From: MWBF01 sp040772005
GTDB lineage: Bacteria > Chloroflexota > Anaerolineae > CG2-30-64-16
Reading direction: 5' to 3'
Length of the DNA: 64,000 nt
Assembly: GCA_040772005.1 (NCBI GenBank)
Contig: JAXGYZ010000014.1
Location: forward strand, 62,001 to 126,000
Shown: positions 17,771-26,387 of the stretch, piece by piece
How positions within the stretch are numbered: position 1 is the first letter of the stretch
Layout of the letters: each line of letters opens with the position of its first letter
Notes under the pieces: model-generated
The model's database searches: none
What the model was told of the DNA's origin: nothing
What the model saw: the letters and a program-made list of their open reading frames with translations, nothing else
Program-made: the position numbers and the translations under genes

Positions 17771-19915
17771 ATGCCAACCCATCGCCTTACTGCGCTAGTC
17801 AGCTGCCTTCTCTTCATCATGCTGGACCTCACCGTTCCCTGGGTGGGCGCCATGCCCGCAACGCAACAGGATCAGCCAGCCAAAACACCCGATGTGGGTT
17901 CGGCTCAGCCGGTGTTTGCGGGTCGTATGAACGAATTCTTGTCTTCCACGGCGGAGCTGAAGGGCGTTCAGGAATCGGCGCCGGCCGGCATGCCCCAGGA
18001 TTTCGAGGGCGCTTGGCCGGCCGTTGGTTGGCAGCTTTCGGACGAAAGCGGCGCGGACGGCGGCGAGTTCCTCTGGGGTAAACGCGACTGTCACCCGCAC
18101 ACTGGCAGTTATGCCGGCTGGTCGGTCGGTGGCGGCGCGCAGGGCAGCCTCTTGAGCTGCTCAGCCAACTATCCTGACAATGCCAACACGTGGGCGATCT
18201 ACGGCCCCTTCGATTTGCGCAGCGCTACGAGCGCCGTCCTGACCTTTCATGTTTATGGCCGCACGGCTGGCGCGGAAGGCTGTCCCTGGGACTACCTCTT
18301 CGTTGGGAGTTCCGTGAACGGCGCGGAGTTCGCCGGCGGACGCTACTGCGGTGACTGGACCAGTGGCGCGGATGGGGCCGGTTATCACCGGGGGACGTTG
18401 AACCTGGCTGGGCGACTGGGTGAGGCCCAGGTCTGGATCGGGTTTCGGTTCTACAGCAACGGCAGCGTCACCGATCTGGGCTTCACGATTGATGATGTGG
18501 CGCTCGACGTAAATGGCGGTTCGATGGTCACGCCAACCCGGACGGCCACACCGACCGCAAGTCCGTCTGTCAGCCCAGTATTCTCACCAAGCCCAACCCG
18601 TACGCCTACCCCAACTGGCAGCCCGTTGGCGCTCAAGCGTATCAAACTGCCCCTCATCATCATGCAGCCGACACCGACCCCCACTCGAACGTCAACGCCG
18701 ACGAAGACACCGACGAAGACACCGACATTGATTCCGACTTCAGTTCTGCCACCAGATAAAGCTGAGTCGCACTGGCCGGATCTCGCTCCAGCCACACAGG
18801 AGGGAGTGATCATTACCTGGTATGACAATCGCTACGGCGCGCCTTATTACGACGATGTCTTTGCACAGCGCTTTAGCGCTCTCGGAACTAGGCTATGGAC
18901 AGGTGATGTTTGGGTCAGCGCAGATGATAATAGCGGAAATGAGAGATATCCCTCAATCGTTACTAATGGAGTAGGCGAAAGCCGGGTTGTCTGGGTTGAC
19001 GGAACCTATGAAGGTCAGGTATTTGCTCAGAGTTTGCAGCATGATGGAAGCAGATCGTGGTCCACGGACTTGGCAATCCATGACTGGCCTAATAATGGAA
19101 AGACACCCAGGATTGGCGTGGACGAAGCCAATGGCTGGTACGTGACCTGGAAGGTTCGTTGGGATAGTTGCAACAACTCATCATCATGCAGCGAGATTAG
19201 AGTCAGTAAGATGGGAACTGGGGGATGGACTCGCAGAATCACAGGCCTCGTATTTGCACACGTCTACTGGCCTGACATTTCAGTGGCAGCGAATGGTGAC
19301 AGTTTCGTTGTATGGCAACGCGGGTCGACAGCAGGGGATAGCAACATTTTCGCCTTCTCCCTTGACAGCAAGGGCGCGTCACGTTGGTTAAGCCCCGTGC
19401 AGGTTAATGGTGATAGCGGCACGGCAGCTCAAGGCAACGCTCGTGTGACTGTGACTCCATCAGGAGATGTATTCGTAATCTGGGCCGACCAACGAAGCGG
19501 AAACTGGGATATCTACGCCCAAAGATTGGACCCGAACACCGGTCAGCGGTTGTGGCCAGCCGACAAACGCATCGACAGCGGGATCCCTGATACAAATCAG
19601 CTATATCCCGAGATCACCAGCGCTGCCCAGTTCATATATGCGGTGTGGGCAGACGAGCAAGCGAATGATATCTATGGCCAGAAGCTGGATCGCGATGGAG
19701 CAAAGCTGTGGGGTGACTCTGTCAGGATCAATGCAACTAGCCAATGGGCAACTTTGGATTATGCCGCGCGCGGCCCAGCCTTGGTCGCTGACATAGAGGG
19801 CAATCTCTACATTGCGTGGCAGGGGCCTCGTAACAACCAGTACGATATTTTTCTGCAGAGCTACACTCCATCAGGAACGCGACGTTGGGTGAGCGATGTG
19901 GTGGTTGAAGGATGA
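17771..19915 (+). CDS. secreted protein with jelly-roll-like domain, Pro/Thr linker and propeller
   Basis: 714 residues from ATG 17771, chosen for GGAG six bases upstream and the signal peptide LTALVSCLLFIMLDLTVPWVGA; an in-frame ATG at 17744 adds nine residues. Order: signal peptide; a Cys-containing beta-sandwich of the choice-of-anchor/MAM kind (about 75-245, ending DLGFTIDDVALDV); a Pro/Thr linker interrupted by the hydrophobic LKRIKLPLIIMQ; a second Pro/Thr linker; and a C-terminal propeller with repeats such as YPSIVTNGVGESRVVWVDG and VFVIWADQRSGNWDIYAQRL. The internal LKRIKLPLIIM resembles the terminal LYLPLV motif of neighbouring proteins. There is no catalytic motif. Its role is probably binding at the cell surface. 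Confidence 0.78.
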   Translation: MPTHRLTALVSCLLFIMLDLTVPWVGAMPATQQDQPAKTPDVGSAQPVFAGRMNEFLSSTAELKGVQESAPAGMPQDFEGAWPAVGWQLSDESGADGGEFLWGKRDCHPHTGSYAGWSVGGGAQGSLLSCSANYPDNANTWAIYGPFDLRSATSAVLTFHVYGRTAGAEGCPWDYLFVGSSVNGAEFAGGRYCGDWTSGADGAGYHRGTLNLAGRLGEAQVWIGFRFYSNGSVTDLGFTIDDVALDVNGGSMVTPTRTATPTASPSVSPVFSPSPTRTPTPTGSPLALKRIKLPLIIMQPTPTPTRTSTPTKTPTKTPTLIPTSVLPPDKAESHWPDLAPATQEGVIITWYDNRYGAPYYDDVFAQRFSALGTRLWTGDVWVSADDNSGNERYPSIVTNGVGESRVVWVDGTYEGQVFAQSLQHDGSRSWSTDLAIHDWPNNGKTPRIGVDEANGWYVTWKVRWDSCNNSSSCSEIRVSKMGTGGWTRRITGLVFAHVYWPDISVAANGDSFVVWQRGSTAGDSNIFAFSLDSKGASRWLSPVQVNGDSGTAAQGNARVTVTPSGDVFVIWADQRSGNWDIYAQRLDPNTGQRLWPADKRIDSGIPDTNQLYPEITSAAQFIYAVWADEQANDIYGQKLDRDGAKLWGDSVRINATSQWATLDYAARGPALVADIEGNLYIAWQGPRNNQYDIFLQSYTPSGTRRWVSDVVVEG

Positions 19916-20034
19916 GATCTCAGTTGGGCATCAAGGGGGTGTGCATTCCTGAGCCAGCCTGCCGCTCTCTTATGCCCGGCGACTCGTCGATGCGATACCG
20001 ACCGGGTTGATCATCCTGGCCTGACGCGCCGCTG

Positions 20035-20208
20035 ATGTGCGCGTGCGCATATGGTACTGGGGTCGGCCCAGTTTTCTCGGATTCAATATCAGTTGACGCT
20101 TCGGCTGGCCTGGCGCCGGTCCTGGGGATCACTCTGGGTGGGATGGTGGCATGTGGGGCGATACTGATCCTGAGACGGCTGATACAACAGCCGACGCACC
20201 ATGTATAA
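20035..20208 (+). pseudogene. possible remnant of a membrane-anchored protein C-terminus
   Basis: A short frame of 57 codons ends in a hydrophobic helix (LAPVLGITLGGMVACGAILI) followed by LRRLIQQPTHHV. That is the usual form of a C-terminal membrane anchor with a positively charged tail. Nothing protein-like precedes it and there is no ribosome site. It may be the decayed end of an exported protein, or chance. The rest of the 19916-20288 gap shows nothing else I can support. Confidence 0.25.
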
Positions 20209-20288
20209 GGGATCGCGGCTGTCCCTTGGCGGCTGCTCACTTGCTGGTGGGATGAGCAGCCGCCAGGCGGCAACCCGTCATGCGGGCG

Positions 20289-20790
20289 TTAATCTCCAAC
20301 CGGGCTCCCTGCTGCCAGTCCCTTGCTGCGTTCGATAGACTGCAGGGCCAGGTAGCGCTCGCCGTACTTCTCCACCTTGTCCAATTCATTGTCGAATTGG
20401 TCGTAGTGCGCCTCCTCTTCGGCCACCAACTGCTCGAAGACCTTCTTCGGGACGGAGTCTGCGTTGGCCGAGCACTCATTGGCCCACAGATTGGAGTCGC
20501 GCGCGCTGCCCTCTTCCATCTTGCGCGCCATCTCGAGCATCGCGGCTACATCCTGCACCGGCGCGACATCGCCAGCAGCCTTCATGACCGCATCTCCCTT
20601 CAGGAAGAGGATGCGCTCGGCCAGCAACTCAACATGGCCCATCTCCTGGATGGCGGTCCGTTTGAACAGGCCGGACAGCAGGTCGTACCCCCTGGTCATC
20701 CAGGTGAAAGTGGAAGTACATGTACTGATGTACTGCCGCGAGCTCATCGCCCACCGCCCGGTTCAATAACTCAATGCTCTTCTCATTCAT
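20289..20790 (-). pseudogene. bfr: bacterioferritin-like gene with a single-base frameshift
   Basis: A strong start (ATG at 20790, AGGAGG about 7 bases upstream) reads MNEKSIELLNRAVGDELAAV, then HQYMYFHFHLDDQG. It then goes out of frame at a run of five C on the plus strand (20688-20692). With four C the frame continues as YDLLSGLFKRTAIQEMGHVE, then LLAERILFLKG, and onward to the stop at 20289, giving about 166 residues, the size of bacterioferritin. Ferroxidase ligands are visible: the Glu in GDELAAVHQY, EMGHVE with Glu/His and the Met that binds haem, and EEEAHYD with Glu/His. The product stores iron in 24-mers. Either the gene is broken or the homopolymer is a sequencing error. Confidence 0.85.
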
Positions 20791-20895
20791 GGTCTCCCTC
20801 CTCTGGTGTGTGAGCTTGGGTGTATTGTGTTAGCTTCATATCATGCCTGGGTAAGGGGCGCAAGTCGCTCCAGAAGTGCCGGCCGCCGACGAGGG

Positions 20896-20924
20896 TTGCG
20901 CCGCGCCCGGAATTCGACTAGAAT
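20896..20924 (+). promoter_or_regulatory. sigma70-type promoter for the secreted protein at 21041
   Basis: TTGCGC (20896-20901), a 17-base spacer and TAGAAT (20919-20924). It gives a leader of about 110 nt before ATG 21041. Confidence 0.55.
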
Positions 20925-21040
20925 GAGGCCCGATATGCCAGATGAGTTGCAGGCGATCGGACTCCCGAGTAGCTGACAGTTGCAGGCCTTTGACTACTTG
21001 CGCGCGGAGAGTTTTTTGGCTGAGTTCGAGGAGTAGTCCC

Positions 21041-21850
21041 ATGCAGTTTGCTATCCGGCATCTCCTTATCTCTCTTTTGCTTGCCAGCATTAGTTTTCTG
21101 CCAATACGAGCCACGCCCCGCGCGTCAAGAGCCGCGGACCCCGGCCCGCCCAGCATAGCGCAGGGTACGTGCCAGGAACTGATCCGAGATGGCGGGTTCG
21201 AGGGGGGTGGCGCGGGCTGGGAACAGCACGGGCTGTTCGAGATGGTGGATCCCACGTGGCCGCACAGCGGCAAGCTGGGCGTCTGGCTCGGCGCGCTCAA
21301 CGATGTCAGCGAGTGGATCAGCCAGGATGTCAGCCTGCCTCCTGGCACGAGCAGCATCACGATGCAGTTCTGGTGGTCGCTCATGACCGAGGAACACCCG
21401 GGCGCGCCGTTTGACTATCTGCGGGCGCAGCTTTACCAGCCGGACGGCACGACGATCATCACTACGACGACCATCAACGATAAGAGTTCCTACGACTGGT
21501 ACTGGAACCTGGCGACTGCGGACCTGAGCGCGTACGCCGGCCAGGAGGCGGAGCTGCGTTTCTGGGTCACGACCGATGCAACGAATCCGACGAACTTCTT
21601 CATCGACGATGTCAGCATCATTGCCTGCACGGACGGTGCAACGCCGACGGCGACGGTGACACCCACCGCGGCGCCCACGCGGACCGCAACCCTCACATCC
21701 ACGGCTACGCCCACCGCGTCCGCAACCTCGACCGTGACCTATACGCCGACCATCACCTACACGCCCGACCCCCATGCCAGCCCGACGCCCACTGCGTCCG
21801 CAACTGCGACATCCCGCCCGCGTCTCTACCTGCCGCTCGTGCTGCGATAA
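21041..21850 (+). CDS. secreted carbohydrate-binding-like protein with Pro/Thr linker and LYLPLVLR end
   Basis: 269 residues from ATG 21041 (GAGGAG upstream; signal peptide RHLLISLLLASISFLPI). A jelly-roll-like domain (about 45-195) begins ELIRDGGFEGGGAGWEQHG and ends TNFFIDDVSIIACTDG, the pattern of CBM-like and choice-of-anchor sandwiches. A long linker of TPT/TAT units follows, and the protein stops in RPRLYLPLVLR. The linker looks like a wall- or surface-spanning stalk. The terminal motif recurs in the protein at 13423-14643 and is a candidate sorting signal. There is no enzyme motif. Confidence 0.78.
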   Translation: MQFAIRHLLISLLLASISFLPIRATPRASRAADPGPPSIAQGTCQELIRDGGFEGGGAGWEQHGLFEMVDPTWPHSGKLGVWLGALNDVSEWISQDVSLPPGTSSITMQFWWSLMTEEHPGAPFDYLRAQLYQPDGTTIITTTTINDKSSYDWYWNLATADLSAYAGQEAELRFWVTTDATNPTNFFIDDVSIIACTDGATPTATVTPTAAPTRTATLTSTATPTASATSTVTYTPTITYTPDPHASPTPTASATATSRPRLYLPLVLR

Positions 21851-21936
21851 GCGGGTGTCGGTGGGCGCGACCGCCAGAGAGATCGAAATGCGAGCAGATA
21901 AACGCACCGATCCGAAGTTTGATGAGGGAGGATACT

Positions 21937-22410
21937 ATGTCTTCGCTGATGGTAATTACGTTTGACCGGCAGGACGATGCTGCGGAAGTCTGGGCGGCGA
22001 TGAGCGACCTCGAGCGACGCGGCCTGGTCGACATCATGGATGCCGCGCTGATCGTGAAGGATGCGGAGGGTAACGTGACTACGCGCGGCCGGCCGAGCGA
22101 TGCCACGTGGAAGGGCGCGGCCATCGGCGGCGTGCTGGGCGGGCTGCTCATGTTCCTGTTCCCGCCGGCAGGCATCGCCCTTGGCGCGGCCGGCGGCGCG
22201 ATCGTCGGCAAGTCGCTGGAGCAGAATATCGACCGCACATTCGTCGAAGAGGTCAAGGCCGCGATGCAGCCGGATTCCTCCGCGTTATTTGTGCTGGGCA
22301 AAGGCGACGAAACCGCAGTCGTCGCCGCGCTCCGCCCCTACCGGGGCCAGCTCTATCACACCAACGTCAGCCCGGATATCGAGGAGTCGCTGCGCAGCGC
22401 GCTGGAGTGA
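21937..22410 (+). CDS. DUF1269-family membrane-associated protein
   Basis: 157 residues. It begins MSSLMVITFDRQDDAAEVWA, as DUF1269 proteins do, and continues LERRGLVDIMDAALIVKDAE. A Gly-rich zipper-like hydrophobic segment (AAIGGVLGGLLMFLFPPAGIALGAAGGAIVG, about 60-90) follows, then the family's LFVLGKGDETAVVAALRPYRGQLYHTNVS tail. The start at 21937 has GAGGGAGG five bases upstream; an ATG 18 bases earlier is less likely. Function of the family is not known; members are often stress-linked and membrane-associated. The stop codon overlaps the start of a tandem TGAC-type repeat. Confidence 0.85.
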   Translation: MSSLMVITFDRQDDAAEVWAAMSDLERRGLVDIMDAALIVKDAEGNVTTRGRPSDATWKGAAIGGVLGGLLMFLFPPAGIALGAAGGAIVGKSLEQNIDRTFVEEVKAAMQPDSSALFVLGKGDETAVVAALRPYRGQLYHTNVSPDIEESLRSALE

Positions 22411-22582
22411 CGGGGTGACGGGGTGACAAGGTGATGTTGGAGTCGAGGCTTCAGCCGGTTTGGTTATGAGCGAGATGTCCTCTGGACTAAAGTGGAGTCT
22501 GCCTCCGGCATGGCGGAAAGAAGGTTCGGCCCCCAACCCGGCGTCACCTCTTCACCCTGTCACCTTGTCACCCTGTCAGGAA
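22408..22582. repeat. inverted tandem TGACRGGG-type repeats with a copy of the GAGTCGAGGCTT element inside
   Basis: The left arm (22408-22434) is a tandem of TGACGGGG/TGACAAGG units. The right arm (22542-22580) is the inverse (TCACCCTG, TCACCTTG). The two convergent stop codons of the flanking genes lie in these arms. Between them, 22437-22471 carries GGAGTCGAGGCTTCAGCCGG, a half-copy of the element seen at 41035-41104. Confidence 0.75.
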
Positions 22583-23467
22583 CCTGTCCAGCGTCGCGGC
22601 TGCGTGCGCGCGGATGCCGGCCATGCACTCCGGCTCGCCCGCGAGCAACTCGCTGGCAGGCACGGCCTCACCGAAGACGATGCGCGGGGCCAGCTTCAGG
22701 CGGCCGGGCCGCACGAGCTGGTAGATGACCTGCAGGAACTCGGCCAGCTTGCGGCGGTCGTGCGGCCGGCGCCGGTAGCGGACAAGGGGATGGCGCGCCC
22801 ACTGCGGAGCGACCACCCCGCCCACGATCGCGGGAACGAGCCGCGTCTCCGGGGCCTTCCGCAGCAGCAGCTCGAGGCTGGGCGACCAGTTTGCCAGCGC
22901 GGCCCGCGCCTCTTCCATCGCTTCAGGGTAGGCGAGCGGGTCGGGATCCAGGAAGCCGCTGGCGAACGTGACGAGGCAGCCGCCCGCTTGCAGATGGCGG
23001 ATGCCTGCGCGGACGGCCGCAAGCCGCTTGTATGGATCCCGGTCCGTTTGAATCAGGTGCGCGGCCACGTGGGGCAGATAGTGGAACACTTTCACTTCGC
23101 TGCTGAGGACTTTGATGTCCGGCCGCGGCAGGCTCGCCACCAGCGCAAAGCTGTCATACGCGCCGGGGTGGCTGGCGGCGATGAGCACCGGTCCCGCCGG
23201 CGGAATATGGCCCTGATCTATGGCGTCCACCCGTGCGACGAAGTGCGACAGCAGCCATTGGCAGCCGGCCGCAGCCCCCTCTTTACCTACGCGGCGGTCG
23301 AACGCCACCGCGAGAGTCGCCAGCCGGCGTACGGGCCGCGCGACGATGCCGCCGGAGTATCGGCGGAGTGCGCCGTCGCGCGCCGCGCCGAGTGCGACAA
23401 AAATCTCGTCGGTTACGGCGGCTGCCAGCGCCTCGACTGCCTGGTGCTCATGTGCTGTCCCATCCAT
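22568..23467 (-). CDS. lysophospholipid acyltransferase-like (PlsC-type) protein
   Basis: 299 residues from ATG 23467; the frame is open about 36 codons further but that stretch is not protein-like. The HX4D acyltransferase motif is SHPGAYDSF (after PPAGPVLIAA), matching block I of the PlsC family. Later blocks include FASGFLDPDPLAYPEAMEEA and VPAIVGGVV. It would transfer an acyl chain to a lysophospholipid or a similar acceptor at the membrane. The gene is divergent from typA and convergent with the DUF1269 gene. The exact acceptor is unknown. Confidence 0.75.
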   Translation of the reverse strand: MDGTAHEHQAVEALAAAVTDEIFVALGAARDGALRRYSGGIVARPVRRLATLAVAFDRRVGKEGAAAGCQWLLSHFVARVDAIDQGHIPPAGPVLIAASHPGAYDSFALVASLPRPDIKVLSSEVKVFHYLPHVAAHLIQTDRDPYKRLAAVRAGIRHLQAGGCLVTFASGFLDPDPLAYPEAMEEARAALANWSPSLELLLRKAPETRLVPAIVGGVVAPQWARHPLVRYRRRPHDRRKLAEFLQVIYQLVRPGRLKLAPRIVFGEAVPASELLAGEPECMAGIRAHAAATLDRFLTG

Positions 23468-23628
23468 TTGCTTTCGCCTGCTCCCACTCGCGACGCTCCA
23501 TCGGACGTCCCGCGATGATATCACCGCCGCACATCTGAGCCAAGTGCGCGGCCCGTTCAGACTCCTGCTAACCATTCTACGACCGGGCCAGGCTTAAGGC
23601 ACAACCCGTGAGTTGTTCCGGCTTCAAT

Positions 23629-23656
23629 TTGATTTTTCAACCGTTATGTGTACAAT
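23629..23656 (+). promoter_or_regulatory. sigma70-type promoter of typA
   Basis: TTGATT (23629-23634), a 16-base spacer and TACAAT (23651-23656). Transcription would start near 23663, just before two overlapping hairpins. Confidence 0.6.
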
Positions 23657-23667
23657 ATGAGTAGGTT

Positions 23668-23704
23668 GGCTGTGACAGCCGCGGCAGAAGGCCGCGGTTT
23701 TTTT
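23668..23704 (+). terminator. terminator-like hairpin in the typA leader (possible attenuator)
   Basis: CCGCGGC (23679-23685), a five-base loop and GCCGCGG (23691-23697) are followed by seven T (23698-23704), a textbook intrinsic terminator. It lies between the promoter and ATG 23742. An upstream hairpin GGCTG-TGA-CAGCC (23668-23680) shares two bases with its 5' arm, so the two could compete. No gene ends here on the plus strand, so a role in attenuation of typA is likely. Confidence 0.65.
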
Positions 23705-23741
23705 GTCCAAACTGCACGAGCCGGCCAGATAGGCAGCAAGC

Positions 23742-25622
23742 ATGAACAGACGCACGGACCTCCGCAATATCGCCATCATCGCGCACGTCGACCACGGCAA
23801 GACCACACTGGTCGATGCTATGCTCCGCCAGTCGAAGGTGTTCCGCGACAACCAGCAAGTGCCGGAGCGCGTGATGGATTCCAACGACCTGGAGCGTGAG
23901 CGCGGCATCACGATCCTGGCGAAGAACACCGCCGTCCGTTATGGCGGGGTCAAGATCAACATCGTGGATACGCCCGGCCATGCGGATTTTGGCGGCGAGG
24001 TCGAGCGCGTGCTGAACATGGTGGACGGCGTGCTGCTCCTGGTCGATGCAGTTGAAGGCCCCATGCCGCAGACGCGTTTTGTGCTGCGGAAGGCGCTGGA
24101 ACTGGGCCACAAGGCCATCGTGGTCGTCAACAAGGTGGACCGGCCCAATGCGCGGCCCGGCTGGGTGGTCAATGCCACCTTCGATCTCTTCATCGAGCTG
24201 GGCGCGACCGACGAGCAGGCCGACTTTCCGGTCATCTACGCGGTCGCGACCGATGGCCGCGCGGGCCTCGTGCCCGACCCGCTGGAGAACCATCTTCAGC
24301 CGCTCTTCGAGGCCATTCTGAACACCCTGCCCGGCCCGCAGGCCGAGGCCGACCAGCCGAGCCAGATGCTCGTGACCAACCTGAGCTATGACGACTACAA
24401 GGGCAAGATTGTCCTGGGCCGGCTCTCTGCGGGCACGCTCCGCCGCGGGCAGCTCCTCGCGCGCTTTGACCGCGAGGGCGAGCTGCACCAGGAGAAGGTC
24501 AACCAGGTTTTCGTTCATGAGGGCCTGAACCGCATCGAGGTCGATGAAGTCATGGCAGGCGAGATTGTTGCGTTGACGGGCATCCCCGACGTCAACATCG
24601 GTGAGACGCTGACCGACCCGAACGACCCGCGGCCGCTGCCGCCCATCGTGGTCGAGCCGCCCACCGTGCGCATGACCTTCGGCGTCAACACCTCGCCCTT
24701 CTCCGGTCGCGAGGCCCAGTGGTCCACCAGCCGTAAGCTCAAGGAGCGGCTGGATCGGGAACTGGAGCGGAATGTCGCGCTGCGCGTGGAGCCGACCAAC
24801 GCGGCGGATACCTACCTGGTCAGCGGCCGGGGCGAGCTGCACCTGACCATCCTCATCGAGACGATGCGCCGCGAAGGCTACGAGTTCCAGGTCAGCGCGC
24901 CGGAGGTCATCCTGCGCGAGGACCCCGACACCGGCGAGACGCTGGAGCCGATGGAAGAGGTGCACATCGAAGTCCCGTCCGACTACACGGGCGTGGTGGC
25001 GGAGATGCTCGGCCAGCGCAAGGCGCAGATGCTCGACATGCACCAGGCAGACAACGGCACGGTCTACTACACCTACCTCGCGCCGACGCGCGGCATGTTG
25101 GGCTTCCGGCAGGCGTTCCTGACCGCGACGCGCGGGACCGGCATCGTCCATTCGCTCTTCCACGGCTATGAGCCACACGTCGGTCCCATCCGCCAGCGCA
25201 ATTACGGCTCGCTGGTGGCCTGGGAGAACGGCGTCGCCACGGCCTACGCGATGTTCAATGCGCAAGAGCGGGGCAAGCTGTTCATCACGCCGGGCACCGA
25301 GATCTACGAGGGGATGATCGTGGGCCGCGCGGCGCGCGACGAGGACCTGACGCTCAGCGTGACTAAGAAGAAGCACCTGACCAATCACCGTTCTTCGACG
25401 GGCGATGAGCTGGTCCACCTGGATGCGCCGATCGTCATGTCGCTGGACGACGCGATCGAGTATATCAGCCAGGACGAGCTGGTCGAGGTCACCCCCAAGA
25501 ACATCCGGCTGCGCAAGCGGATCCTCGACACGGAGGACCGGAAGAAGGCGCTGAAGGATCGCAACATTGCGCTGGCGGCTGCGGCGAACGGGACGAACGG
25601 CACCAACGGCAAGGCCGGTTGA
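23742..25622 (+). CDS. typA: ribosome-associated translational GTPase TypA/BipA
   Basis: 626 residues, the normal size. The order is GTPase domain, EF-Tu domain-II-like barrel, EF-G III/V-like domains and the TypA-specific C-terminal domain. G motifs: AHVDHGKTT (G1), RERGIT (G2), DTPGHADFG (G3) and NKVDR (G4). TypA signatures include LGHKAIVVVNKVDRP, RGELHLTILIE and RGMLGFR. It binds the 70S ribosome and affects assembly and stress growth. The gene is monocistronic: it has its own promoter, a terminator-like hairpin in the leader and a clear terminator after the stop. The C-terminus ends in a short Ala/Asn/Gly tail (NGTNGTNGKAG). Confidence 0.97.
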   Translation: MNRRTDLRNIAIIAHVDHGKTTLVDAMLRQSKVFRDNQQVPERVMDSNDLERERGITILAKNTAVRYGGVKINIVDTPGHADFGGEVERVLNMVDGVLLLVDAVEGPMPQTRFVLRKALELGHKAIVVVNKVDRPNARPGWVVNATFDLFIELGATDEQADFPVIYAVATDGRAGLVPDPLENHLQPLFEAILNTLPGPQAEADQPSQMLVTNLSYDDYKGKIVLGRLSAGTLRRGQLLARFDREGELHQEKVNQVFVHEGLNRIEVDEVMAGEIVALTGIPDVNIGETLTDPNDPRPLPPIVVEPPTVRMTFGVNTSPFSGREAQWSTSRKLKERLDRELERNVALRVEPTNAADTYLVSGRGELHLTILIETMRREGYEFQVSAPEVILREDPDTGETLEPMEEVHIEVPSDYTGVVAEMLGQRKAQMLDMHQADNGTVYYTYLAPTRGMLGFRQAFLTATRGTGIVHSLFHGYEPHVGPIRQRNYGSLVAWENGVATAYAMFNAQERGKLFITPGTEIYEGMIVGRAARDEDLTLSVTKKKHLTNHRSSTGDELVHLDAPIVMSLDDAIEYISQDELVEVTPKNIRLRKRILDTEDRKKALKDRNIALAAAANGTNGTNGKAG

Positions 25623-25651
25623 GCAGTTAGGCGTTTCTACGATCCGCAAGA

Positions 25652-25680
25652 GGGGCGACGAAAGTCGCCCCCCTTTATTT
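25652..25680 (+). terminator. intrinsic terminator of typA
   Basis: GGGGCGAC, a GAAA tetraloop and GTCGCCCC (25652-25671), then CCTTTATTT. It starts 29 bases after the typA stop. Confidence 0.85.
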
Positions 25681-25808
25681 ACCCCCACCTTAAGGCCGTC
25701 TTAGATTGGAACCCGCCTCACGTTCCTGTACTGCTCTCTCTGCCACAATGCCGCCCGTGCACAGTAATGACTGTAGCGACACGACTTTGTATCGAGAGTG
25801 GAGGACAT

Positions 25809-26183
25809 ATGCGTTTGTTTGGTGTTTTGGCAATTACAGCAGTGCTTTTTGGTGTCCTGGCCGGCGCCGCGGCCGCGCAGCCGGCTGCCGAAGTTGAGCT
25901 GGCTCCCATCGCGGCCGCGCCCGCCAAGGCGCTGATTGCCCCGCCGGCCCAGGAAACGACCGGCACGGTCGATGTGGATGTGGATGTGCAGGCTGCACCG
26001 CCGGCCCAGGAAGGCACGGGCGATGCCGCTCCGGCGCCCACGACGACTACGACGAACAACAACTTCTTCGTCAACATCCCGTGGTGGGGCTGGCTGGTCG
26101 CCGTCCTGCTGGTCGTGCTGGTGATCGTGGCGATCTCCGGCGCAGGCCGCGGCGGCGGGAACACGACGGTTATCAAGGACTGA
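25809..26183 (+). CDS. small secreted, C-terminally anchored Pro/Ala-rich protein
   Basis: 124 residues from ATG 25809 (GGAGG just upstream). The layout is simple: a signal peptide (MRLFGVLAITAVLFGVLAGAAAAQ), a middle rich in Ala, Pro, Thr and Asp (including a VDVDVDVQ stretch and TTTTTNNN), then a C-terminal membrane helix (WWGWLVAVLLVVLVIVAISG) and a short Arg/Gly tail. The protein would be tethered to the membrane with the low-complexity part outside. It belongs to no family I know. A GC-rich hairpin follows the stop. Confidence 0.7.
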   Translation: MRLFGVLAITAVLFGVLAGAAAAQPAAEVELAPIAAAPAKALIAPPAQETTGTVDVDVDVQAAPPAQEGTGDAAPAPTTTTTNNNFFVNIPWWGWLVAVLLVVLVIVAISGAGRGGGNTTVIKD

Positions 26184-26202
26184 GTAACCGTCCGAAACCT
26201 GT

Positions 26203-26241
26203 GGGGCCGGTGCTGTGTGACACGCACACTGCACCGGCCCC
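26203..26241 (+). terminator. GC-rich hairpin after the small anchored protein
   Basis: GGGGCCGGTGC (26203-26213) and GCACCGGCCCC (26231-26241) form an 11-bp stem with a further GTGTG/CACAC inner stem. The T-run is weak. A second perfect inverted repeat (GTCCGCATT/AATGCGGAC) follows at 26295-26316. The rest of the gap to 26388 is unremarkable. Confidence 0.6.
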
Positions 26242-26387
26242 TTCGCGTCCTCCGTGATCGGGACCGCGCCCCTTGGTGGCGATTTGAAGGCGGAGTCCGC
26301 ATTCTCAAATGCGGACGGGCGGGACGCCTTCACGAGGCCCGTTCCGCGTCTGAGGACGCTCCACTCCACAGCTTTTCAGATACCCTG

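Noticed and set aside
19916..20288. A 117-codon minus-strand frame in the gap
   Set aside because: No ribosome site, no domain, and a Pro/Ser-rich, random-looking sequence.
23637..25688. A 683-codon open frame on the minus strand over typA
   Set aside because: It is the antisense shadow of typA, which has all GTPase motifs, a promoter and a terminator. The shadow product is rich in His, Arg and Asp with no domain.
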